Shown: positions 9,465 to 18,589, counted from the first letter of the stretch. The stretch: DNA of 64,000 bases from Nitrosovibrio sp. Nv4 (GCF_900215485.1 NZ_OCMZ01000002.1:372001-436000), one strand, 5' to 3'. A program made the numbers and translations. The notes: a model not told the origin generated them from the letters alone.

Positions 9465-10457
9465 CTACGCTAAATCAATTACGAATGAGGTGAGCCGCTC
9501 CGCCGGGACGACCGGCTCCCTCCGTCTTCCGATAGCCGGCCGATGCACGAAAGCGCGGGCGGAGCAGGGTTCCCCAAGCGCACCCGCGCCAAGCGCCGCA
9601 GCCATGACAGCGTATCCTACCGATTCCACCCAGCCCGCGGATTGCGGTGACCCATCTCCCCTCCGTGCGGATGCGGTTGCTTTACGCGCAGGTATCTCCT
9701 GTGAAACAGGCACCCATGCTCCTGCCGGGTTCCAGCCAAGCGATTTACACCCGTCCGAGGGTGAAAGGCCGGAACAGTGGAGATGGATTGCATCCAATCC
9801 GTCGAGCCGATAGGTCAGGAAGTCCGGCGGAAACTTGCTTGCCGTTGTGCTGCCAGCCTGTGCCTGCTCGGCGGCATGCTCTCCGGAAAAAAAATTTTCC
9901 ACGATGGAAAAATCGCTCTGATTGGTGATGAGTTGCAATGCAAGAATACCCGCCGCGCTATGCAGCGGCGACGCCGCTGCCCATACGTGTCGAAGCTCGG
10001 GAATATCACCAGAAATATCCTGCGTCCGGTCGCTACCCGAAGAAACATGCGAGCCCAGCAAGAGGAGCTTGGCACCGGCATTGCGCGCCAATTCCGTGAA
10101 AACCGCAGCGCTGCCATCATCCATAACGGCGATCCACCGTGTGTCGCGGGATTTCTCCAGCAATCGTGCGACTTCCTCATAATCAGTGAGCAGTCCGCCT
10201 TTCAGCTTTACCACCTCCGGGGCGCCATGCCCTGCTGCCCCACCCTCCTTGACCGCGTGTTTGACATGGGCGGCATAGGCTGTGCGAATACCGGCGGCAA
10301 ACGCCGCATCCACGCGCGTGTTCCCAAGCAGCAATCCCAACCTCCCGGCTCCGCCGGCGGTTGCGTTGTTCGCGTATACCCCCGGAGGGATGCCCAGTGC
10401 CAGCAGCGTGCCGCTCGTCAGTACGCCTTTCATGAGATTACGTCGGTTAACGTCCAT
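9465..10457 (-). CDS. Unknown protein with twin-arginine (Tat) leader
   Basis: A 330-residue protein that I do not recognise. The N-terminus MDVNRRNLMKGVLTSGTLLALGIPPGVYA has the RR-x-hydrophobic-x-K pattern and hydrophobic core of a Tat signal, so export in folded form is likely. The mature part has alternating beta/alpha-looking segments (RLGLLLGNTRVD, RWIAVMDDGSAAVF, GAKLLLLGSHVSSG), compatible with a Rossmann-like or periplasmic-binding fold. It sits tightly between the cytochrome c gene (42 bases) and the 4-cresol dehydrogenase-like gene (18 bases), so it is almost certainly in their operon. It may help assemble, export or anchor the flavocytochrome, or bind its substrate; that is inference. 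Confidence 0.6.
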   Translation of the reverse strand: MDVNRRNLMKGVLTSGTLLALGIPPGVYANNATAGGAGRLGLLLGNTRVDAAFAAGIRTAYAAHVKHAVKEGGAAGHGAPEVVKLKGGLLTDYEEVARLLEKSRDTRWIAVMDDGSAAVFTELARNAGAKLLLLGSHVSSGSDRTQDISGDIPELRHVWAAASPLHSAAGILALQLITNQSDFSIVENFFSGEHAAEQAQAGSTTASKFPPDFLTYRLDGLDAIHLHCSGLSPSDGCKSLGWNPAGAWVPVSQEIPARKATASARRGDGSPQSAGWVESVGYAVMAAALGAGALGEPCSARAFVHRPAIGRRREPVVPAERLTSFVIDLA

Positions 10458-10499
10458 TGATCAGCCTCCCCTCGCGCTTGCCGGTCCCTACCGGCTGAT

Positions 10500-10826
10500 T
10501 CAGTTCTTCGAGATATATTCAGCCAGTTTTGCCAGTGACTCATCGTCGATTTCCGACGCGCGAAACGCCGGCATTGCCCGGTTTCCGTTTCGCACCACAG
10601 CACGGATATAAGCGGGAGGAAGCTGACGGTTACGAATCGGTGGCCCGACCTGAGTGTCATGGCAGTAGCCGCAAACCTTGGCATAAACCTCGGCGCCATC
10701 CTTCCATTCAAACCCACGGGCGTGGGAGTCCTCAGGCGCCGCCCACGCAATGCCAGCCACCATTTCGGCCGCAAGGATCATTGCAAGCGCGAAACCCGAT
10801 ACAGCAACTCGTGATTTTGCTTCCAT
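10500..10826 (-). CDS. Small c-type cytochrome, PchC-like
   Basis: A 108-residue exported protein with signal peptide ending near AWA-AP, one haem motif CGYCH and a later Met (NRAMPAF) as probable axial ligand, giving a class I monohaem cytochrome of about 80 mature residues. The ATG at 10826 has GGAGGAG seven bases upstream; the open frame continues to 10883 but without a good start. It is the first gene of the minus-strand group, ahead of the Tat-leader protein and the 4-cresol dehydrogenase-like flavoprotein. In known p-cresol methylhydroxylases the cytochrome subunit PchC docks on PchF and takes its electrons; the pairing here supports the same role. Confidence 0.85.
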   Translation of the reverse strand: MEAKSRVAVSGFALAMILAAEMVAGIAWAAPEDSHARGFEWKDGAEVYAKVCGYCHDTQVGPPIRNRQLPPAYIRAVVRNGNRAMPAFRASEIDDESLAKLAEYISKN

Positions 10827-11351
10827 AATGCTCCTCCGGACAGATACATACTGAAAACAGAGCCATGCGCTCGCACGCCTCATCTCTTGAATAGCATGCG
10901 CCGTTACGCACGAGACTCTTGATGAGCTTTGTACTTTATATAGCGGCGCAACTGAAAAAGCAACAAATCGACATCAAAGCGTCCAGCCATGCAGGCTGCT
11001 CAGACCGTCATACCATTGGATTTACGCAGCCATCCCGGTGAATGCCTGAAGGACGTCGCACCATTACCGCGGGCCTATGAACCGAAGCCGGATCATATGG
11101 ATGATAGCTGGCGATTATGACAAGGGTAATGAGATGTCCTCTTCTGTGGCGTCGAACCTCCGAAGAGCATCTGCCTGCTGGCAGGACCAGCATCAGCAGG
11201 CAGAATTATGGCGTAGCGCGAACAGTACTCACCAGGATTTGTTCATGGCGAGGCGAAGAACGGATGCAGGTCAGACCAACTGGGAACAGCATCAACGAAT
11301 GCTTGGCAATTTCCAGGCTGTTGCATGGAGGACTACGCATCCACAACCGTT
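10827..11351. other. Intergenic region upstream of the cytochrome operon
   Basis: About 525 bases between the cytochrome start and the BON-protein stop. It must hold the promoter of the cytochrome-led operon, but I see no convincing -35/-10 pair, operator or RNA. Short open frames on the plus strand (for example 11077-11355) have no domain similarity and no ribosome site. Confidence 0.4.
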
Positions 11352-11678
11352 TTAATCATCTTTTTTGATCTTGATGCGGTTATGGACCTTGGTAACACCT
11401 TCGACGGCTTTGGCAATGGACACGGCATTTTCCGCTTCGGCTCGGTTGTCGGCGGTACCGCTCAGGACGACCACGCCATCCTTGTCCGTATCGACCTTCA
11501 CGTCCATTGCGCTGACGCGCTTGTCCTGAGCGAATTTTGCCTTTATTTTCGTGGTTATTATTGAATCGCTGACAAACTCTCCGACGCTGAAGGGTTCTTC
11601 GTCTGCGGAATAGCTTGCGACAGGCGCGAACAACAGGCCACTCACAAGAATAGCTGCTGCGAATTTGGTAATTTTCAT
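11352..11678 (-). CDS. Periplasmic BON-domain protein
   Basis: A 108-residue exported protein. A signal peptide (about 1-25, ending SYS-AD) is followed by one BON domain at about 34-104: SDSIITTKIKAKFAQDK, then DVKVDTDKDGVVVLSGTADNRAEAENAVSIAKAVEGVTKVHNRIKIK. BON domains are thought to bind phospholipid or attach to the envelope, and single-BON proteins like this are often induced by osmotic or envelope stress (OsmY-like). AAAGGAGAAG precedes the ATG. It stands alone, with 215 bases to the autotransporter gene upstream in the genome. Confidence 0.85.
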   Translation of the reverse strand: MKITKFAAAILVSGLLFAPVASYSADEEPFSVGEFVSDSIITTKIKAKFAQDKRVSAMDVKVDTDKDGVVVLSGTADNRAEAENAVSIAKAVEGVTKVHNRIKIKKDD

Positions 11679-11893
11679 GACTTCTCCTTTAAAGGTTCGA
11701 AGTCGTATATTCGCTCAACAGCTCTTTCTCGTCTGTTCGCTCCCCCACATACTGAGATGCACGTGCCGCTTTTTATCTTGATAACTGGTTGCCGATTATC
11801 CATGATCTGAAACTATTCTGGGTCTTGCGTAGCGTGGGGAGCGGAGAGCGGCTCGCGGAACCAGAACACTCTTGAATTGATATCGTTAATTAC

Positions 11894-14800
11894 TTAGAAC
11901 TTCCAGCTTAAATTTGCACGTACACCGTTATCGACAATGTTGTGCAGAACCTGGCCATTGTAATAAATGCCGAGCGTGGCAGTCTTGATGATATGCATAT
12001 CGAGACCCGCGGACATCACTACCGCATCGCCAGCAATTGGCACGCCAGCAGTGGCGAAAGATGAGCCACCGGTGAAGGCGAAAGTCGAGAGCGGAGTCCT
12101 GTCGCCGAACGCATGGCGCCAGCCGAGCATACCGCGCAATGTTGTGGTCATCCTGCCGATGCTTGAGAATGTTTTCGCCGCATTAAGGCCCACTGTCGTA
12201 TAAGCGGTACCCTGATTATCCTTTGGACTGCGCAAGGCCGCAGGTCCTCCGCGTTCCTGGTAGCTGTTTGCGTCAAGATTGACATAAGCAACCCGTGCAA
12301 ACGGCTCGAGCGATATGGCATCAAAGGGAAGACCGTAACCCACCTCCCCGAATACTTGTGCGGTATGGGCGGTATAATTCGCTTTGGCATGGTCCGAAAA
12401 ACCGGCAAAGGTAATGTCCCGGTTGGTATCGAGATCGTGCCACGCATACGCTGAGCCAAGGCGCAGACCGAGCGGACCCCACTGCGTGGCTCCATAAAGC
12501 GAAACATGGTAATTATCGCTCGAACTCGTCGAAAGCTGGTTAACGTTGTAAAAGCTGTGGCTGTAGCCGGTGGCGATACCAAGGAGGAACTTATCGGCAA
12601 TCAGCACGTCCCCGCCGAGAAAGACCCCGCCAATATTGCGGCCTATCCGGGTCGCGTTGCCGTCACCGTCGCGGTGTCCGAAAGAGCCAAAAGCGCGGCT
12701 CCAGAAAGCGCGTCCCGTGGCGGAACTCTGCTGTAACGTCTGCCCTGGCAGATCCGATGTCGGCGCGCCAGCCGAGCCGAAAGCTTGCCGCATCCTGTCA
12801 GAGACGGCCTCCCGGACAAAGCGGCTGTCCTCGATCATTACCCCTTTCACACTTGCATGGCCTTCCCCGGAAAGCTTACTGAAAGCGCGCCGCGCACTCT
12901 CCTGGTCGGGCAAGTCCACGATAGCGCTGTAGATCGGATTGCCGGGACCCAGGCTTTCCGCGCCGCTTCCGCCCGCGCACTGGTTACGAGTACCGGCGAT
13001 ATCGCAAAAGCGCAGTACATCAAGATAAACATGGTTCGGATCGTAGGCAAGCCCGAGATTAATGCGGGGCAAACCTTGGGCGAGCGCGTCAAACTGGCCG
13101 GTTAGGCCACCATTGGCTGTCAGGATGGTGTAACGGCTGCCGGGTATGTAAGCACCGCTCGCGGCGATAACGGAAACGGTTCCTCCTTGAATATCTGCCG
13201 AGCCTGTGGCGATAATCCGATCACTGGCGCCGTTCGGCGCAATTTCCACTTCATAGGTGGAACCGGGAAGCTGAACGTAATTGCCGTTGACCATCAGCGT
13301 TCCGATCGAATTTCCCGGCGCTATCGTTCCGGCTACAATTGTCGCTCCCGCTCCGTCATTTGCGCCAATATCACCGCCACCCTGCAAGCGGCCGCCTGCC
13401 AGCACATCGAGTGTTCCACCCAGTTCCCCGTGTAGCGCGAGGGTACCGGCATCTACAGATGTATGTCCGCCAAAGCTGCTTGAATCGCCCGTTAATGTGA
13501 GAATGCCTGTACCTGTTTTAGTCAACACGCCAGTACCGGAAATCACACCACCATAGCTGATGCTGTCAGAACGATTAAAAACCAGAGTTCCGCTGTTGCT
13601 TACATTACCCGGTATACTGCCAAGCACGCCGCCATCCCCAACCTGTAGCACGCCGGCGGCAATCGTCGTGCCTCCAGCATACGAATTGACGCCCGTCAGA
13701 ATAAGTGCGCCTGACCCGGTCTTATTCAGGCTGCCGCTGCCGCTTATAGGGCCGCCAACCACCAGATCCGCATCAGTCTGGAATGTATCACTGGCTGTAT
13801 TGAGCGTAACACTGCGGCCAGTCGAAAACGCGGCCGTGTTCGCGAGCGTGCCCCCATTCAAAATGAGGGGACTTGAAGCAGCACCAAGGTTTGCGTCGGA
13901 ACTTATCGATAGCGTGCCGGCAGTCACGACCGTACCACCTGTATAGGTATTGGCGCCCGTCAATTCCAGCAATGCTGTACTGGTACCGACAACATTGAGT
14001 CCCCCCGCTCCCGACAAAACACCATTGATCCGGGCATGACCGCTGCTGGCGCCACCCTCAACCTGGATAGTGCGGAGCCCGCCGCCAAGATCGATTCCAT
14101 TCTGGAAATCGAGCATTGCATTGTTGGATGTGCCGAGGATAAGGCGATTGCCGTCGGGCACAAAACCACCGCTCGCCCAAGTCAGGGTAGTACCCGCACC
14201 GCCGATATCGACGATACGATCGGTATCCGAAGATTGGAAACCACCATCACCGGTCCATTGCACTTGCCCGGCTCCTGTGCCGAGGTTTCGCGTAAAGTCG
14301 CCCGAAGCAGCCGTCAGCTCAATTGACCCGCCCGTACCAACCGCGCCATTGAACACCAGGTTGCTGCCGGACGAGAGCGCTCCCGCACTGCCCAGCTGCA
14401 GGATGCCCTGGCTTACCGTGGTCGCACCCGTGTAAGTATTGTTTCCCGACAATATCATTCGGCCCATGCCGTTTCTTGTCAGGGAAAGCACATTAGCGCC
14501 CGTATCGGCCAGGTCTCCCGCCAGCGTGCCGTTTATTCCATTCAAGTTGAGAGTGGTCGGAGCACTCAGCGTCGGAGCGCCGTACCATGTCGTACCCTCT
14601 CCGCCTTGCACGTTCACCGTGGCACCTACCAATGTGTAGTCGTGCGTAAAGTCCGTATTGAAATAAAAGGTTGAGCCTTTGTTCAGTACCAGGTCGGAAG
14701 CTGCCGTCGAGGTACCAAGAGCATTGGCATTGTCCACGCGCAGCGTGCCCAGGATAACTCTCGTTACTCCGCTAAAGCTCAGGTTATTATCCGCGCCCAG

Positions 14801-15253
14801 AACCAGCATACCCAGACCATTTTTGAGTAACCCGTTGCTGGCGGCAAGAGTCGAGTTAATTATTGCCAGCGGTGTATTAACGATAATGGTGGGAGGAATT
14901 GCGCCCCCAAGCGCCAGCGTACCGCCATTGATCGTATATTCGCTCGTACTGAAGGTAATATTGTGCGCGGCAATGGTCGCATTCAGTGTTACGATGCCCG
15001 GCGTTCCCTTAAAGACTGCGTTGTCGAATGTGGGATTTTTCCATGCCTGGAAGCTTGTGCCATTAAACCAGTTCAAGGAACTCGTATCCCAGGTTCCGCT
15101 GCCGCCAGTGCCAGTCCCGGCCTCATTCGCATCCCAGGTGAGATCCTGCTGAGCGTAAACTGGCGGCAATAAAGCCGGGGCCGCAAATAACGTTACGACG
15201 AACCTCATGTGAAGAGAAGCCAGTCTCTTTCTTTTCGTCATCTCTCGCATCAT
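11894..15253 (-). CDS. Type V autotransporter with repeat passenger
   Basis: A 1,119-residue autotransporter. An N-terminal signal peptide ends near PVYA-QQ. The passenger (to about residue 830) is a long beta-helix rich in Gly, Thr, Asn and Ser with several autotransporter-associated repeats of the form G-x-N-T-Y-T-G-G/A-T-x-V-x-x-G-T-L, clustered roughly at residues 265-640. It is followed by the AGTIAPGNSIGTLMVNGNY junction typical of the family. The final ~270 residues form a beta-barrel domain (begins near FWSRAFGSFGHRDGDG) and end with aromatic LSWKF, the usual outer-membrane barrel terminus. No protease or esterase catalytic motif is visible, so it is probably an adhesin or surface structural protein. 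An alternative start lies four codons downstream at 15241. Confidence 0.9.
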   Translation of the reverse strand: MMREMTKRKRLASLHMRFVVTLFAAPALLPPVYAQQDLTWDANEAGTGTGGSGTWDTSSLNWFNGTSFQAWKNPTFDNAVFKGTPGIVTLNATIAAHNITFSTSEYTINGGTLALGGAIPPTIIVNTPLAIINSTLAASNGLLKNGLGMLVLGADNNLSFSGVTRVILGTLRVDNANALGTSTAASDLVLNKGSTFYFNTDFTHDYTLVGATVNVQGGEGTTWYGAPTLSAPTTLNLNGINGTLAGDLADTGANVLSLTRNGMGRMILSGNNTYTGATTVSQGILQLGSAGALSSGSNLVFNGAVGTGGSIELTAASGDFTRNLGTGAGQVQWTGDGGFQSSDTDRIVDIGGAGTTLTWASGGFVPDGNRLILGTSNNAMLDFQNGIDLGGGLRTIQVEGGASSGHARINGVLSGAGGLNVVGTSTALLELTGANTYTGGTVVTAGTLSISSDANLGAASSPLILNGGTLANTAAFSTGRSVTLNTASDTFQTDADLVVGGPISGSGSLNKTGSGALILTGVNSYAGGTTIAAGVLQVGDGGVLGSIPGNVSNSGTLVFNRSDSISYGGVISGTGVLTKTGTGILTLTGDSSSFGGHTSVDAGTLALHGELGGTLDVLAGGRLQGGGDIGANDGAGATIVAGTIAPGNSIGTLMVNGNYVQLPGSTYEVEIAPNGASDRIIATGSADIQGGTVSVIAASGAYIPGSRYTILTANGGLTGQFDALAQGLPRINLGLAYDPNHVYLDVLRFCDIAGTRNQCAGGSGAESLGPGNPIYSAIVDLPDQESARRAFSKLSGEGHASVKGVMIEDSRFVREAVSDRMRQAFGSAGAPTSDLPGQTLQQSSATGRAFWSRAFGSFGHRDGDGNATRIGRNIGGVFLGGDVLIADKFLLGIATGYSHSFYNVNQLSTSSSDNYHVSLYGATQWGPLGLRLGSAYAWHDLDTNRDITFAGFSDHAKANYTAHTAQVFGEVGYGLPFDAISLEPFARVAYVNLDANSYQERGGPAALRSPKDNQGTAYTTVGLNAAKTFSSIGRMTTTLRGMLGWRHAFGDRTPLSTFAFTGGSSFATAGVPIAGDAVVMSAGLDMHIIKTATLGIYYNGQVLHNIVDNGVRANLSWKF

Positions 15254-15591
15254 AGAAATAACTGTGGATTTGCAGAAAACGGACCAAACTGTTCAAACCT
15301 GTCCCTCACCCTGTCATTTTGAAAGCTGAAGCAATGAGCTGCTTCGGGTCTTGCGGATAGCATAGAGCTTGAAATAATAGAACGTCCCCATTTCCGCGCG
15401 AATAAAGTGATCACTGTATATTTTTTCCTCTCGGATAAATCGAACGAGGCATATCGAAGAGAACGAATCTAAGTGTGAAAAAGCGCTGCCGCTATCTGTA
15501 AGATATAACAGGGCAATGATTAAAGGAGCAGCGTTTGAACTTCTCCCACCATCCACTCATAAACTTCAGGATGCCGTGTGAGCGCATACTG
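15254..15591. other. Intergenic region upstream of the autotransporter
   Basis: About 340 bases that should contain the autotransporter promoter. I see an AT-rich stretch around 15410-15470 but no convincing promoter pair, and no protein-coding signal. A weak stem (GAAGCA / TGCTTC) lies around 15330-15350. Confidence 0.3.
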
Positions 15592-15611
15592 TTGGGCAGG
15601 AAACTGCCCAA
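15592..15611 (-). other. Stem-loop abutting the PEP-CTERM gene stop codon
   Basis: A perfect 8-base stem (TTGGGCAG / CTGCCCAA) with a four-base loop lies directly after the stop codon of the PEP-CTERM gene. No T-run follows on the minus strand, so it is at best a weak intrinsic terminator or an mRNA-stabilising 3' hairpin. Confidence 0.5.
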
Positions 15612-15612
15612 A

Positions 15613-16218
15613 TCATAAGCCCATTTTCCGACGGCGATTGAGCATGATTCCGGCAAAGCCGATGACAAGCAGCGCCATGGTTGCCGGTTCCGGAACCTCG
15701 GCAATGATTTGCGGTTGCGGGGGTAGCGGCATTGCTACGGTTTTTTGAACCTGATAGGAACCTTCGATGCCTTCGTCCAGGTAATACCTCATTTCCCCGA
15801 GATAATTATTGGAATAATAGGTAACGCCGAGAAAATAGTTGCCAGGGTCGAGTTCCATCGAAAGCAGGGAATGGCTATACCATACGCCACTGTTATCGTT
15901 AAAGTCATCGTTAAATAAAAGTAAGCCGCCTGATTCATTAAAAAGCGACAGCATGGTGTCGAAATCGGAACCTATCGTGTCTGCCTGGAAGAAGCCGCCT
16001 GCCCAATCGAAGCCATAGACATCGGCCCCATCGTTCGCGTGAATAGCACCGATTATGGTTGCCGTATCCCAGGAAATATAGTTAGCGGTTTCGGCTGTAG
16101 TCCCCGCGTCGTCCACTTCGAGATACAGGCTTGCATATGCAGGATAAGCGCCTGTCAGGATAGCGGCCGACGCGAGCCCTGAGCAAAATTTTCTAAATGC
16201 TGAAACTAAATTCATCAT
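15613..16218 (-). CDS. PEP-CTERM sorting-domain protein, pre-peptidase-like
   Basis: A 201-residue exported protein. A signal peptide (to about AYPAYA) is followed by a beta-rich domain with GADVYGFDWAGG, FDTMLSLFNESGG and LDPGNYFLGVTYY. This is the pattern of bacterial pre-peptidase C-terminal (PPC) domains. The C-terminus has EVPEPATMALLVIGFAGIMLNRRRK: the PEP motif, a transmembrane helix and an Arg cluster, the sorting signal recognised by exosortase in exopolysaccharide-producing Gram-negatives. The start was set at the first of two consecutive ATGs behind AGAGGG; the frame is open further upstream to 16287. No exosortase gene is in the window. Confidence 0.85.
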   Translation of the reverse strand: MMNLVSAFRKFCSGLASAAILTGAYPAYASLYLEVDDAGTTAETANYISWDTATIIGAIHANDGADVYGFDWAGGFFQADTIGSDFDTMLSLFNESGGLLLFNDDFNDNSGVWYSHSLLSMELDPGNYFLGVTYYSNNYLGEMRYYLDEGIEGSYQVQKTVAMPLPPQPQIIAEVPEPATMALLVIGFAGIMLNRRRKMGL

Positions 16219-17186
16219 ATCCCTCTTCAAAATAATAATATGCAGCCTGGATATAAAACAGGTTTGTCTTGCACCCAGGTGTAGCATTTTTTCCTTTTCG
16301 CTCCTGTTTTTTACGCTCAGGGAAACCTTCTATTGTTACCGCGTTGATCCCTTTATCAATAACAGCCTAGCGAAGAATGCATCATACGCATCTCAAGACG
16401 TAGGCCAATTGGACTAAGGTACACCTAAACGGCTTTTGAACGAGTTCCGTCGATTACGAGATGGAAGCGCGAGGAGGAAGAAATAGAATTTCTGCGTGGA
16501 ATAAGAAGGGAGCTTCTCTCTGGCGGATCGAAAACCCGGTGAGAGAAGAACAATGAAACCCTGCGGTTAAGAGCTGTTCGCGAAGATGGGAAACCGGGTC
16601 CCCACGAACAGCAGGTTGGACCAGGCCCATCATGAGGTACTTGTGTCAAACAGGACGCGTTTCGTTTGCTCGCAGGCTACCTCAGTGAAGGCCTTAGTGA
16701 AGTCTTGCCGGGCCCGAATAACGCGCGAGGAGGCCGGCCGCATCCATCCCTGCCCTGCCAGCCATATGTATCCCCGCCTGGATGTCAATACTATCGGAAG
16801 ACGGGTGCAGGACAAGGAGGTGGAAGTGATAGGCAATCGCCGCTTGGGTAGCCGGATCGGGAAGTCGATGGCGTCTGGTAGTAAGCCACGACAAAACAGC
16901 TAGTAATAGCCTGACCGAAGGTCTGTCATATTTTGATCTTGAATTTTGCACTGAATTTTCCATGGGAACAATGCTGGCTTTGTCATATTGAAGTGAAAAC
17001 TCAAATCCTTTCGATAACATTAACCATAATGAGAATGATTGTCAATACTATTTGCAGTCCCGATTAGAGACCTTGTACAATGGCATTCAATAAAATGCCT
17101 GACTAATGGCCCCTGCTACGAAAGGCCGACCCAACCCAGGCTTTCCTCATCGTGGCCGGTTCCCTATCAACGCGCCATCCAGGCTC
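16219..17186. other. Long intergenic region without recognisable genes
   Basis: Nearly 970 bases. Short frames exist on both strands (for example 16425-16649 and 16694-17020 on the minus strand, 16586-16903 on the plus strand), but none has a ribosome site, signal peptide or recognisable domain, and their composition looks like out-of-frame translation. I find no intact transposase, inverted repeats or RNA gene. It may be a decayed gene remnant. Confidence 0.4.
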
Positions 17187-17444
17187 TTAATATCGGTCGA
17201 GCGGAGCCGGCCCTGAATCAGGATGTTCGTTTCTGGTATCGTGGTGCGGTTCGGTTCCGGTAACCGATTTCGCCTCCTCATGCGTTTCCTGTTTTTTATT
17301 AGATCGATTTTCTATTTTCTCTTCCGCTCTATTCCCATGAGTCTCCTCGCTCACGAGTACGCTTTCGTCCGATTCGTCGGGTGATTGATCCTGGATGTTA
17401 TTGTCCTTCAATTCTTCATCGCTGGTTTTCGGCGGATTGTTCAT
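17187..17444 (-). CDS. Small acidic hydrophilic hypothetical protein
   Basis: An 85-residue protein with no hydrophobic segment, dominated by Glu, Asp, Asn, Ser and Lys and predicted to be largely disordered. The ATG at 17444 has GCAGGAG about eight bases upstream, better than the in-frame ATG five codons earlier. No domain is recognised. Similar short charged proteins are often stress-related or nucleoid-associated in environmental proteobacteria, but nothing in the sequence fixes a role. It points away from the DUF4142 gene, so the two do not share a transcript. Confidence 0.5.
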   Translation of the reverse strand: MNNPPKTSDEELKDNNIQDQSPDESDESVLVSEETHGNRAEEKIENRSNKKQETHEEAKSVTGTEPHHDTRNEHPDSGPAPLDRY

Positions 17445-17808
17445 GGATGACTCCTGCAAAAATTGCGTATCGGACTACACCAAATTTATTTTCCTGAATC
17501 GGAGCTACTCGTTCAGTGCGATAGCGCACAACACCTTATGGCGCAATTGCTGCCTCCGGAAGAGTAGAGGGAATGAAAACAGGATCACGATTACTTGACG
17601 CGATATGGGATTATCCAGTTCAGTTGAATGACAAGCCGCCCTGCCCAATGCTTTCTCCTTGTAATTTTGTTCGTGATTTTTCCTGAAATTTACTTTTGTG
17701 TCTGGTAGCGAACAGAAGCTTCATGCTCCACGCCCCCATTATTGCCGAGTCAGCGTTTTATTGACGAGCTGACCATTCTGTAACACATCATATTAAGGAG
17801 AAGAATCA
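17445..17808. other. Divergent intergenic region
   Basis: About 360 bases between the small acidic protein and the DUF4142 gene, presumably containing both promoters. It is AT-rich from about 17,640. A TTGACG lies at 17761-17766, but no well-spaced -10 partner is clear. Confidence 0.35.
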
Positions 17809-18345
17809 ATGAAAAATTTACTCATATTAACAATTGCTCTGATGCTACCTGCGTTTACCGCTACCGCCCAAACGGGGGATAAGAAAGGTGATCTCAATGA
17901 CGCGGAAATTGCTCACATTGTGGTTACCGCCAACAACGTTGATATTGAAGCCGGTGAACTTGCAAAGAAAAAAGCATCCCATGAAGACGTGCATGCATAT
18001 GCTCATCGGATGGTCGCCGATCACACCGACGTCAACCAGCAAGCGAAGGATCTTGTAAAGAAGCTCAATGTGACACCCAAGGATAACAAGATCAGCCAGA
18101 GCCTGAAGGACGATGGCAAGGCGAATCTCGATAAATTGAAAGGCCTGAGCGGCAAGGAATTCGACAAAGCCTATATCGACGGTGAAATAGCCCTTCATAA
18201 AAAGGTAATCGATGTGGCCGACAACAAGCTGGTGCCTAATGTCAAGAACGAGGAGCTGAAAGCCTTACTGGTCAAGGTACGCCCAGCGTTCGTTTCGCAC
18301 CTGGAACACGCACAGAAAATCCAGCCCACAATTGGCGATAAGTAA
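17809..18345 (+). CDS. Periplasmic DUF4142 protein
   Basis: A 178-residue protein with a signal peptide cleaved near TATA-QT and one DUF4142 domain (about 28-172). That domain is a ferritin-like helical bundle marked by NDAEIAHIVVTANNVDIEAGELAKKKA, VHAYAHRMVADHTDVNQQ and AYIDGEIALHKKVID. Family members are periplasmic or outer-membrane and often stress-induced; the His/Glu pattern is compatible with metal binding but not proven. A strong AAGGAGAA ribosome site precedes the ATG. It stands alone. Confidence 0.85.
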   Translation: MKNLLILTIALMLPAFTATAQTGDKKGDLNDAEIAHIVVTANNVDIEAGELAKKKASHEDVHAYAHRMVADHTDVNQQAKDLVKKLNVTPKDNKISQSLKDDGKANLDKLKGLSGKEFDKAYIDGEIALHKKVIDVADNKLVPNVKNEELKALLVKVRPAFVSHLEHAQKIQPTIGDK

Positions 18346-18589
18346 TAAAGCAAATTACGGCAGGATCCTGCTCTGCTGAGGATTTCCGGTCCTGCGCGGC
18401 CAATCTTCAGGGTGGAGTGGAATGTTGCGCAGCCATGCGCAGCATTCTCCTCCCTAAGGGCGCACTCGTATCATGCGTAAAATCCAAAAATTATCATCAA
18501 TCTCGGGGCATGGCCGCGTTGAAAACCGGATACAAGGCAGCGTCAGTATTTTATCTCTGGCCGCGCCCCGTCATTGGTTAAGAATAAAA

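Noticed and set aside
9777-10460. Open frame of 227 codons on the plus strand opposite the Tat-leader protein gene
   Set aside because: Antisense frame without signal, domain or ribosome site; the opposite strand has a Tat leader and operon spacing.
11077-11355. Short plus-strand frame in the intergenic region before the BON gene
   Set aside because: No ribosome site or recognisable domain; it ends inside the convergent BON gene.
12785-15152. Several long plus-strand open frames opposite the autotransporter
   Set aside because: They follow from the repetitive GC-rich passenger sequence; none has a recognisable domain, whereas the minus strand has a signal peptide, repeats and a barrel.
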